Notes: generated by a model from the letters alone, not told the origin. Numbered from the stretch's first letter, positions 1 to 6,088 are shown. The stretch: DNA of 9,623 nucleotides from Gammaproteobacteria bacterium (GCA_025350345.1 JANXYA010000227.1:1-9623); one strand, 5' to 3'. Translations and numbers: made by a program.

Positions 1-71
1 CCTCGAGGGCTGCACTCAGTTCCCTGGAAGGCATGGCGCAATAGTATCGCGGCTCTGTGCACCGACAAGCG
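1..71. other. Unassigned left edge
   Basis: I see no supportable gene here. One plus-strand frame is open from base 3 to a TAG at 42-44 and would read as a 13-residue tail, which is too short to tell from chance. No terminator-like hairpin with a T run is visible before the promoter at 72. Confidence 0.4.
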
Positions 72-100
72 TTGACAGCTACAAAGCGCTTGCCTAGAGT
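72..100 (+). promoter_or_regulatory. Putative sigma70 promoter of the btuB riboswitch transcript
   Basis: A perfect -35 hexamer TTGACA (72-77) is followed, after a 17-bp spacer, by TAGAGT (95-100), a 4/6 match to the TATAAT consensus. Transcription would begin near 106-108, just before the first base pairs of the cobalamin aptamer at 114, which is where a riboswitch promoter should lie. The position supports the call as much as the hexamers do. The exact start site is inferred. Confidence 0.6.
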
Positions 101-111
101 GCCTCCCGTTG

Positions 112-340
112 TCAGGTGCTCGGGAAGCCGGTGACGCATGCCAGGCGCATAGCCTGCGTGCCATTCCGGCGCTGCCCCCGCAACGGTAAGCGAGTTTTAC
201 GGCATCAATCTTGGCCACTGCGCGCCACATCCGAAAGGGGGTGTGGGCATGGGAAGGCGATGCCGCAGGTCGTACCCACGATCACTCGCGAGCCCGGAGA
301 CCGGCTTGACACCTTCAGTCCCAGTGACGCGGTGGGCGTC
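112..340 (+). promoter_or_regulatory. Cobalamin (B12) riboswitch aptamer
   Basis: The conserved blocks of the cobalamin riboswitch family (Rfam RF00174) occur in order: GGGAAGCCGG (122-131), GCTGCCCCCGCAACGGTAAG (171-190), GCCACTG (214-220), GGGAAGGC (251-258) and the B12 box AGCCCGGAGACCGGC (291-305). AGGTG (114-118) can pair with CACCT (310-314) to close the core. Stem GCCGG/CCGGC (127-131/166-170) carries an inserted hairpin in its loop (134-159). A peripheral hairpin pairs CCACATCC (225-232) with GGGTGTGG (239-246). A P13-like arm pairs GACGC (326-330) with GCGTC (336-340) around loop GGTGG. That loop could dock with the C run at 175-179 as the kissing interaction, though one position does not pair. 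The family binds cobalamins and turns off downstream genes. Whether the preferred ligand is adenosyl- or another cobalamin cannot be read here. The downstream gene is a B12 receptor, which fits. Confidence 0.95.
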
Positions 341-434
341 GGGCTGGCTGTCATCCAGCCATCCTCCATGCCGCCGCGCCGCAGGGTTATTCGGCTTTCC
401 ACTCACGCGGGCGGGCGTAGAGGAGTTCTGCTTG
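326..434 (+). promoter_or_regulatory. Riboswitch expression platform sequestering the btuB ribosome binding site
   Basis: The btuB Shine-Dalgarno AGGAG (421-425) lies six bases before the TTG start at 432. An imperfect hairpin can hide it: 362-366 with 420-424, 368-370 with 416-418, 371-375 with 410-414, and 376-378 with 406-408. That makes 16 pairs, one of them G-U, with one mismatch and two single-base bulges. The alternative partner of its upstream strand is CGCGGTGG (328-335), which can pair with CCGCCGCG (371-378) over 8 bp with one G-U, but only if the P13-like arm 326-340 is open. A separate 6-bp hairpin GGCTGG/CCAGCC (342-347/355-360) fits inside that alternative. Ligand binding would stabilise the P13-like arm, release 371-378 and close the RBS. 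No T run follows any hairpin, so control looks translational. The pairings are seen by eye and the switching model is inferred. Confidence 0.7.
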
Positions 435-2255
435 AAATCAGCATTGACGGTCTGGGCCGGCGCGCTCGCGCTGGTGATGGCGGTCGCGCGCGTCCAGGCG
501 GCGGATGAACAGGCGACGGTGGCGGACGGTGACTTGAGCAGCGAGGTCGTGGTGACGGCGACGCGGACCAGCACGGACGTCGATGAGCTAGCAGTACCGG
601 TGATCGTGATCACGCGCGCGGAGATCGAGCGGGCGCTCGCCGGAGACGTGGCGGGGCTGCTCGCCGGACACAGCGGCGTCGAAATCGCGCGCACCGGCGG
701 CCCCGGGCAACCGGCCTCGATATTCCTGAGCGGCACCGACAGTGATCACACCACGGTGCTGCTCGACGGCGTGCGCATCAACCCGGGAACCCTGGGCGGC
801 GCCGCGCTCCAGAACATCGAGCCTGAATCGATCGAACGGATCGAGATCATCAAGGGTGCGCGCTCCAGCCTCTACGGAACGGACGCTATCGGTGGCGTCG
901 TCAACATCATCACGCGCGCGGGTGCGGTCTCCGGTGGCTCGGTGTATGGCGCCGTGGGCAGTTATGGCACCGAGGTGCTGGCGGCGGACGCGGGCGGGCA
1001 CCTGAGCGACCGACTCACCGCGGGCGGGAGCCTCGCCTACCAGCGCTCCGATGGCTTCCCCCCGCTCCGCACCGCGAGCGATCCGGGCGACTACAACAAC
1101 ACCAGCGCCAATGCGCAGCTGCGATTCGCCGCCAGCGACGAACTCGGCCTGCGCGCGCAGCTGTGGCGGACGGAAGGCAAGTCCGCCTATTCGGACTTCG
1201 GCACTGCGGCCTCGGAGAATTTTCTCGACGCGAGTTATGCGCTGGGCGCTGACTGGAGCGGCGCGGCGGGCCGCACTGCGCGTGTCACCTTAAGCCGGGT
1301 CACCGCCGATGTGATTCAGCGCACCGCGCCCGATTTCGACCGTACGGTCCGCGACGCGCTCGACGCGCAGTATGGCTGGCGTGTCCTCGACGCACATGAG
1401 CTGACCGTCGGCGCAGTCACCTCGAACGAACACGCCCAGAGTCTCTCCTTCGGCCTGCCCTTCGACGTGCACACGCACAACCTCCTCGCCTACGTGCAGG
1501 ACCAGCTGCACAGTGGCGCCAATGATCTGCTGCTGGCGCTCGGCTACACACACCACGAGACCTTTGGATCGCGTGACACCTGGAATCTCGAGTACGCGCG
1601 CACCCTGCGACCGGGCCTGCACGCCACCGCTGCCTTCGGCACCGCCTTTCATGCGCCCGACAGTACCGATCGCTTTGGGTTTGGCGGCAATCCCGGGCTG
1701 CAGCCCGAGCGCTCGCGCCAGGGGCAGCTGGGTCTGCGCTGGGCGACTGGCCCGGGTCAGGAACTGCGCCTGAACGCATTTGAGAACCGCATCGATGGCC
1801 TCATCCAGTACGTGCTGATCGATCCGGTGAATTTCATCTACCAGGCACAGAACGTGGAGCAGGCACGCATTCGCGGCGCGGAGGCGGAGTACCGCTGGCA
1901 GCGTGGCCCCTGGCAGCTGCGCGGCAGCTACTCCATCCAGGACCCGCGCGATCTGACGACCGGGGAGGCCCTGCTGCGCCGCGCGCGCCGCAACGTCCTG
2001 GCCAGTGTCCTGTACGAGACCGGGCGGTTCAGCGGCGACGCCGAGCTGCAGGTGGCCGGGCCGCGCATCGACTTTGGCCCCGTCGACATGGGCGGATACA
2101 CGCTCCTGAGCCTTGGCGGCCGCTACGAGCTGGCGCCCGGCTGGTCGGCACAGCTGCGGCTCGACAACGCCCTCGACCGGCGCTACGAACTGGCCAGCGG
2201 CTACAACACTCCCGCTCGTGCGCTGACACTCGCCATGCGCTACCGCATGAGGTAG
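432..2255 (+). CDS. btuB: TonB-dependent vitamin B12 outer-membrane receptor BtuB
   Basis: This 607-residue protein is close to the usual BtuB length of about 610. It imports cobalamin across the outer membrane, powered by TonB-ExbB-ExbD. The start is TTG 432, preceded by AGGAG at 421-425. It gives a Lys-2, a hydrophobic core at residues 5-19 and a likely signal peptidase cut after VQA (residue 23). An ATG at 243 is in frame but lies inside the riboswitch, and ATG 477 would remove the signal peptide. A TonB-box-like stretch EVVVTA (38-43) is followed by the plug domain, with LLDGVRIN, IERIEIIKGARSSLYG and IGGVVNIITR. A 22-strand-type barrel of alternating hydrophobic and polar residues fills the rest. 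BtuB identity among TonB receptors rests on plug similarity, length and the cobalamin riboswitch. The protein ends in Met-Arg, without the usual terminal aromatic residue. It is followed 9 bp later by the adenosyltransferase gene. Confidence 0.93.
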   Translation: MKSALTVWAGALALVMAVARVQAADEQATVADGDLSSEVVVTATRTSTDVDELAVPVIVITRAEIERALAGDVAGLLAGHSGVEIARTGGPGQPASIFLSGTDSDHTTVLLDGVRINPGTLGGAALQNIEPESIERIEIIKGARSSLYGTDAIGGVVNIITRAGAVSGGSVYGAVGSYGTEVLAADAGGHLSDRLTAGGSLAYQRSDGFPPLRTASDPGDYNNTSANAQLRFAASDELGLRAQLWRTEGKSAYSDFGTAASENFLDASYALGADWSGAAGRTARVTLSRVTADVIQRTAPDFDRTVRDALDAQYGWRVLDAHELTVGAVTSNEHAQSLSFGLPFDVHTHNLLAYVQDQLHSGANDLLLALGYTHHETFGSRDTWNLEYARTLRPGLHATAAFGTAFHAPDSTDRFGFGGNPGLQPERSRQGQLGLRWATGPGQELRLNAFENRIDGLIQYVLIDPVNFIYQAQNVEQARIRGAEAEYRWQRGPWQLRGSYSIQDPRDLTTGEALLRRARRNVLASVLYETGRFSGDAELQVAGPRIDFGPVDMGGYTLLSLGGRYELAPGWSAQLRLDNALDRRYELASGYNTPARALTLAMRYRMR

Positions 2256-2264
2256 TTTCCACGC

Positions 2265-2825
2265 ATGGGCAACCGGCTCTCGAAAATCGTGACGCGCACG
2301 GGCGATGACGGCACCACCGGACTCGCGGACGGCACGCGCGTGCCCAAGGACAGCGCGCGTATCGAGGCCTGCGGGTCGGTCGATGAACTCAACAGCGCCA
2401 TCGGCGTGCTGCTGGCGAGTGCGGGGCTTCCATCGGCCATGGCGACGCAGCTGCTGAACATCCAGCACGACCTGTTCGACCTGGGTGGCGAACTGGCGAT
2501 ACCGGGGAGCGTGATGATCCGCGAACCGCAGGTCGAGGCCCTGGAGGCGCTGGTCGAGAGCTGGAATGCCGGCCTGCCCGCACTGCGCGAGTTCGTGCTG
2601 CCCGGCGGCGGCGTGGCGGCGGCCAACTGCCACCTGGCGCGCTCGATCTGCCGGCGCGCCGAGCGGCGCTGCTGGGCGCTGGCGCGCTCCGAATCGCTCG
2701 GCCCGCATTCACTGCGCTATCTGAACCGGCTCTCCGATCTGCTGTTCGTGCTGGCAAGGGTGCTGGCGCGGCAGGCGAACGGGAGCGAAGTGATGTGGCG
2801 GCGCGAACGCGGCGCGCCGCCCTAG
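2265..2825 (+). CDS. pduO: PduO-type ATP:cob(I)alamin adenosyltransferase
   Basis: This 186-residue cytoplasmic enzyme transfers the adenosyl group of ATP to the cobalt of cob(I)alamin, making adenosylcobalamin. Family marks are the N-terminal ATP loop TRTGDDGTTGL (residues 10-20), GSVDELNS (37-44), RRAER (130-134) and NRLSD (154-158), in a mostly helical protein of normal length. It belongs to the PduO/MMAB family, not the unrelated CobA/BtuR or EutT families. Genome annotations often call such genes cobO, so the symbol is a family label. ATG 2265 lies 9 bp after the btuB stop. A GAGG at 2249-2252, within the last btuB codons, may be its ribosome binding site, though the 12-base spacing is long. 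Close spacing suggests cotranscription with btuB, so imported B12 is converted directly to the coenzyme. Riboswitch control would reach this gene through transcript stability or translational coupling (inferred). Confidence 0.94.
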   Translation: MGNRLSKIVTRTGDDGTTGLADGTRVPKDSARIEACGSVDELNSAIGVLLASAGLPSAMATQLLNIQHDLFDLGGELAIPGSVMIREPQVEALEALVESWNAGLPALREFVLPGGGVAAANCHLARSICRRAERRCWALARSESLGPHSLRYLNRLSDLLFVLARVLARQANGSEVMWRRERGAPP

Positions 2826-2846
2826 GTTATCGGCGCGCGCAACGCT

Positions 2847-3419
2847 TCAGCCGAGGAGCTGGCGCAGGCGGGCCCAGTCGAAGGCCGGTCCCGGATCGCT
2901 CTTGCGGCCCGGCGCGATCTCGCTGTGGCCCACCACGCGCGCGCCCGACAGGGTGGGATAGGCCGCGCACAGGGCCGCGATGAGCCGGGCCAGCGCCTCG
3001 TATTGCGAATCCTCGTAGGCCACCTCGTCCGCACCCTCGAGCTCGATGCCGATGGAAAAATCGTTGCAGGCGCTGCGCCCCTGCCAGCTCGAGGCGCCCG
3101 CGTGCCAGGCGCGCAACCCGAAGGGCACGAACTGCACCGGCTCGCCGTCGCGCCGCACCAGCAGGTGCGCCGAGACCTTGAGGTCCGCCACGCTCTGAAA
3201 GTACGGATGCGCGCTCGCCTCGAGGGTGCCGGTGAACATCCGCTCGATCCAGGGCCCGCCAAATTCACCGGGGGGCAGGCTGATGCCGTGGACGACGATC
3301 AGTTCGGGCGCCACCCCCGGTGGCCGCGGATCGCAGTGCGCCGAGAGCACCTGGCGCGCCTGGCACAACAGGCCGGTGAGCGGGTCAATGCGAGAACCGT
3401 ACTGCACGATACCGCCCAT
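2847..3419 (-). CDS. ampD: 1,6-anhydro-N-acetylmuramoyl-L-alanine amidase AmpD
   Basis: AmpD is a cytoplasmic zinc amidase that removes the peptide from 1,6-anhydroMurNAc-peptides during peptidoglycan recycling. Its loss derepresses AmpR-controlled beta-lactamases in bacteria that carry them. From ATG 3419 the product has 190 residues, typical for AmpD (about 185). Zinc ligands fit His44 in VHGISLPPGEFGG, His165 in VGHSEIAPGRK, and Asp175. The catalytic Lys173 is also present, and the His-Lys-Asp spacing matches the characterised Citrobacter enzyme (154/162/164). ACNDFSIGIELEG supplies the conserved acidic residue. There is no signal peptide, which separates it from periplasmic AmiD-type relatives. 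A GTG at 3467 would add 16 residues and overlap bioA; I prefer ATG 3419 because family N-termini begin near there. No clear Shine-Dalgarno precedes it. The gene converges on the adenosyltransferase (21-bp gap) and diverges from bioA (17-bp gap). Confidence 0.93.
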   Translation of the reverse strand: MGGIVQYGSRIDPLTGLLCQARQVLSAHCDPRPPGVAPELIVVHGISLPPGEFGGPWIERMFTGTLEASAHPYFQSVADLKVSAHLLVRRDGEPVQFVPFGLRAWHAGASSWQGRSACNDFSIGIELEGADEVAYEDSQYEALARLIAALCAAYPTLSGARVVGHSEIAPGRKSDPGPAFDWARLRQLLG

Positions 3420-3436
3420 GATGCCAAAATGCCCGT

Positions 3437-4801
3437 GTGAACCCCAGCGAACAGCACAATGCCACACTTGCGGCGCGCGATCTGCGCCACGTGTGGCATC
3501 CGTGCACGCAGATGAAGGATCACGAGGCGCTGCCCCCGATTCCGGTGCGGCGCGGCGCGGGCGTGTGGCTCGAGGACTACGATGGCCGCCGCTACCTCGA
3601 CGCGATCAGTTCCTGGTGGACCAACCTGTTCGGCCACGCCAACGAACGGATCAGCGGCGCGGTGGCCGTGCAGGCCGCCCGGCTCGAGCACGTGATGCTG
3701 GCCGGCTTCACGCACGAGCCGGCGATCGTTCTGGCCGAGCAGCTCACGGCCCTCGCGGGCCCTGCCCTGACCCGCTGTTTCTACGCCGACAACGGCTCGG
3801 CTGCCGTCGAGGTGGCGCTGAAGATGAGCTTCCACTACTGGCGCAATTGCGGCCAGGGCGGCAAGCGCCGCTTCCTCACGCTGAGCAACGCTTATCACGG
3901 CGAGACGCTCGGTGCGCTGAGCGTCGGGGACGTGCCCTTGTATCGCGAGGTCTACCAGCCACTGCTCCTGCCCGTGATCACCGTGCCATCGCCTGATTGC
4001 TATGGGCGCGAGGCGGGCGTCAGCTGGGAGGAGCACTCGCGAGGCAGCATGGCCGTCATGGAGGCGACGCTCGAACGCCACGCCGGCGAACTCGCGGCGG
4101 TGATCGTCGAGCCGCTGGTGCAATGCGCCGGCGGCATGCGCATGTACCACCCCGTGTACCTGCAGCTGCTGCGCGCGGCCTGTGACCGTCACCAGGTGCA
4201 CCTGATCGCCGATGAGATCGCCGTGGGCTTTGGCCGCACCGGCAGCTTCTTCGCCTGCGAGCAGGCCGGCATCGCGCCCGATTTCCTGTGCCTGTCCAAG
4301 GGGCTCACGGGCGGCTACCTGCCGCTCTCGGCCGTGCTCACCGGCGAGGAAGTCTACGCCGCCTTTTACGCGGAGTACGCTGCCCAGCGCGCCTTCCTGC
4401 ATTCGCACAGCTACACCGGCAACCCCCTGGCCTGCGCCGCCGCGCTGGCCACGCTGGAGATCTTCGCCACCGAGCCCGTGCTCGAGCGCAACGGCATGCT
4501 GGCCGCGCGCATGGCCGCGCGTGCCGCGCCACTTAGCAGCCACCCCCACGTGGCGGAAGTGCGCCAGTGCGGCATGATTCTCGCCATCGAGACCGTGCGC
4601 GACCGCCAGACCCGCGAGCCCTTTCCCTGGCAGGAGCGCCGCGCACTGCGCGCCTACCAGCACGCGCTGTCGCGCGGCGTGCTGCTGCGCCCGCTCGGCG
4701 GCGTGATCTACTGCATGCCTCCCTACGTCATTTCGCCAGAGGAGATCGACCTGATGATCGACGTCGCCGCGGAATGCGTCGAGCGCAGCTGCGCACCCTG
4801 A
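3437..4801 (+). CDS. bioA: Adenosylmethionine-8-amino-7-oxononanoate aminotransferase BioA
   Basis: This 454-residue class III PLP aminotransferase makes 7,8-diaminononanoate from 7-keto-8-aminononanoate, using S-adenosylmethionine as amino donor, in biotin synthesis. Visible marks are WHPCTQM (20-26), SSWWTN (58-63) of the substrate pocket, DNGSAAVEVALK for the PLP phosphate loop (118-129), Asp259 in ADEIAVGFGRTG, the Schiff-base Lys288 in LSKGLTGGYLPL, HSYTGNPLAC (324-333), and Arg418 in LLRPLG, which binds the substrate carboxylate. Cys23 replaces the Tyr of the E. coli enzyme; from memory this is common in Pseudomonas-type BioA. The GTG start is forced: a stop at 3419-3421 closes the frame upstream, and the conserved WHP motif needs an upstream start. 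No clear Shine-Dalgarno is seen. No other bio gene lies in the window. rsmE follows after 37 bp on the same strand. Confidence 0.95.
   Translation: MNPSEQHNATLAARDLRHVWHPCTQMKDHEALPPIPVRRGAGVWLEDYDGRRYLDAISSWWTNLFGHANERISGAVAVQAARLEHVMLAGFTHEPAIVLAEQLTALAGPALTRCFYADNGSAAVEVALKMSFHYWRNCGQGGKRRFLTLSNAYHGETLGALSVGDVPLYREVYQPLLLPVITVPSPDCYGREAGVSWEEHSRGSMAVMEATLERHAGELAAVIVEPLVQCAGGMRMYHPVYLQLLRAACDRHQVHLIADEIAVGFGRTGSFFACEQAGIAPDFLCLSKGLTGGYLPLSAVLTGEEVYAAFYAEYAAQRAFLHSHSYTGNPLACAAALATLEIFATEPVLERNGMLAARMAARAAPLSSHPHVAEVRQCGMILAIETVRDRQTREPFPWQERRALRAYQHALSRGVLLRPLGGVIYCMPPYVISPEEIDLMIDVAAECVERSCAP
3459..3499. repeat. Two-part inverted repeat at the 5' end of bioA
   Basis: ATGCCACAC (3459-3467) is a perfect inverted match to GTGTGGCAT (3491-3499). 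Inside it, GGCGC (3472-3476) pairs with GCGCC (3484-3488) around a 7-base loop. The RNA hairpin would have 14 pairs with a small internal loop. It spans bioA codons 8-21 and lies 40-80 bases upstream of the ampD start, so it would sit in the leader of an ampD transcript starting beyond it. It could affect initiation of either gene, act as an operator, or be chance. A 9-bp match alone is not rare in a window of this size. Confidence 0.4.
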
Positions 4802-4838
4802 TAGGGCCGCGATCCTCGCCGCAAAGCCACCTTTCGCC

Positions 4839-5588
4839 ATGCGCACGACCCGGGTGTTCATCGACCACGCGCTCGAGCACGGCCAGGAACTGGCGCTGCC
4901 GGCAGCGCAGTCCGCGCACCTGCTGCGCGCGCTGCGCCTGCGGCCTGGCGCAACGCTCACCCTCTTCAACGGCCACGGCGGCGAATATGCCGCCGAGCTG
5001 CTCGCCGGCGGACAGGCACGCGCTACGGTGCGGATCGGCGCCCACGAGGCCGTGGAACGCGAATCGCCCCTGCGACTCACGCTCCTGCAGGGCATCGCGC
5101 GTGGCGAGCGCATGGACCTGATCGTGCAGAAGGCCACGGAGCTCGGCGTCGCGGCGATCATGCCCCTGTCCTGTGAGTTCACGGTGGTCCGCCTGGCCGA
5201 GCCGGCCCGTGCGCGCCGGCGTGAACGCTGGCAGGCCGTCGCGATCAGCGCCTGCGAGCAGTGCGGACGCAATCGCCCGCCGCGCGTGCACGATATTCTC
5301 GAGCTCGAGGCGGCCTGCACGACGCTGGGCGCGGCGGCCGAGGACCTGCGCCTGATGCTGGTGCCCGAGGCGGGCGAGGCGCTCGCCGGGCTGGCCAGCC
5401 CGAAGCTGCGCAGTGCATCCCTGCTGGTGGGGCCCGAGGGGGGCCTGAGCGAGCGCGAACAGGAGCTCGCACGGCACGCCGGATTCAAGGCCTGCACCCT
5501 GGGCCCGCGCATCCTGCGCACGGAAACGGCGCCGCTCGCGGCGCTGGCGGCCCTGCAGGCGCTCGCCGGCGATCTGGGTACGCGCTGA
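4839..5588 (+). CDS. rsmE: 16S rRNA (uracil-1498-N3)-methyltransferase RsmE
   Basis: This 249-residue protein, the usual RsmE length, methylates N3 of U1498 in 16S rRNA of the assembled 30S subunit, using S-adenosylmethionine. An N-terminal PUA-like domain (about residues 1-70, opening RTTRVFI) is followed by a SPOUT knot domain. Family motifs are QKATELGV (97-104), CEQCGR (139-144), LLVGPEGGLS around GPEGG (198-202), and LGPRILRTETA ending at 231, the last two forming the cofactor-binding knot. The loop that normally reads SERS reads CEFT here, so Glu is kept but Arg is replaced by Phe. ATG 4839 matches the family N-terminus; no strong Shine-Dalgarno is seen in the 37-bp gap after bioA, and cotranscription with bioA is likely. 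It converges on the CheW-like gene with a 23-bp gap. Confidence 0.95.
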   Translation: MRTTRVFIDHALEHGQELALPAAQSAHLLRALRLRPGATLTLFNGHGGEYAAELLAGGQARATVRIGAHEAVERESPLRLTLLQGIARGERMDLIVQKATELGVAAIMPLSCEFTVVRLAEPARARRRERWQAVAISACEQCGRNRPPRVHDILELEAACTTLGAAAEDLRLMLVPEAGEALAGLASPKLRSASLLVGPEGGLSEREQELARHAGFKACTLGPRILRTETAPLAALAALQALAGDLGTR

Positions 5589-5611
5589 GGGGCCTTGGGG
5601 GGACGCGCTGC

Positions 5612-6088
5612 TTACGCAGGTGCGATCGTGGTCTCGTCCGCGATCATCGCTTCGATGCGTTCGAGATCCGGGATCAACGGCGTCTCGTTGAGCATGCGTA
5701 CGCGGCACAGCACCGGATCACCGGCGGGCACCACGTAGCCCGGATCGGGCCTGATGACATCGGCGTTGACGCGCAGCAGCTGGGGAAATCCCTGCGAGAC
5801 GATGGCGTACACGCCGGCATCGAGCCGCTCGCCGAGCGCGTGCAGCAGCACCAGTCGCGATCGGCCGCTGACCGCAGGCGCTGGCTGGCCGCACAGGCCC
5901 TCGAAGGAAACCAGCGGCGCCTGCCGGCCGTTCCAGCTCACCACGCCCAGATACCACGGCGGCGCGCCGATCATGGCCGAGGGCGGCTGGAACCCCATGA
6001 TCTCGGCTACGCAGGAGCGCGGTACCAGCAATCGTGCGCCGGCCAGCGGCACCAGCAGGCTGTAGATCTCCCCGCTCGCCTCACTCAT
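5612..6088 (-). CDS. chpC: CheW-like chemosensory adaptor, ChpC-like
   Basis: This 158-residue protein consists of a single CheW-like domain (about residues 8-140). It has the pattern of these SH3-like adaptors: LLVPLAGARLLVPRSCVAEI near the N-terminus, then a YLGVVSWNGRQAPLVSFE segment typical of the domain, with LVLL and YAIV core strands after it. CheW proteins link receptors to a CheA-type kinase. The start ATG overlaps the stop of the upstream kinase gene (ATGA at 6088-6085), which implies translational coupling in one transcript. I call it ChpC, not PilI, because it lies immediately downstream of the ChpA-type kinase, whereas PilI is encoded upstream of it in Pil-Chp clusters. CheW-like identity is firm; the ChpC label rests on context. 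No chpB methylesterase gene lies between it and the kinase, unlike in Pseudomonas aeruginosa. Confidence 0.85.
   Translation of the reverse strand: MSEASGEIYSLLVPLAGARLLVPRSCVAEIMGFQPPSAMIGAPPWYLGVVSWNGRQAPLVSFEGLCGQPAPAVSGRSRLVLLHALGERLDAGVYAIVSQGFPQLLRVNADVIRPDPGYVVPAGDPVLCRVRMLNETPLIPDLERIEAMIADETTIAPA

Noticed and set aside
3..44. C-terminal tail of an upstream plus-strand gene ending at TAG 42-44
   Set aside because: Only 13 codons are visible, with no recognisable motif; such a stretch is expected by chance.
342..360. Hairpin GGCTGG/CCAGCC as an intrinsic terminator of the riboswitch
   Set aside because: The stem has only 6 bp and is followed by ATCCTCC, with no T run. It fits better as a spacer hairpin inside the alternative leader fold.
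243..431. N-terminal extension of btuB from ATG 243
   Set aside because: These bases hold conserved riboswitch boxes and the RBS hairpin. The encoded residues precede a complete signal peptide that begins at TTG 432.
1290..2708. 472-codon minus-strand open frame antisense to btuB and the adenosyltransferase gene
   Set aside because: Same reasoning: it spans two well-supported plus-strand genes and their junction, and shows no domain signature.
3299..5521. 740-codon minus-strand open frame antisense to bioA and rsmE
   Set aside because: It covers two clear enzymes on the other strand and also ampD in another frame, and its product has no motif I recognise. High GC keeps such frames open by removing stop codons.
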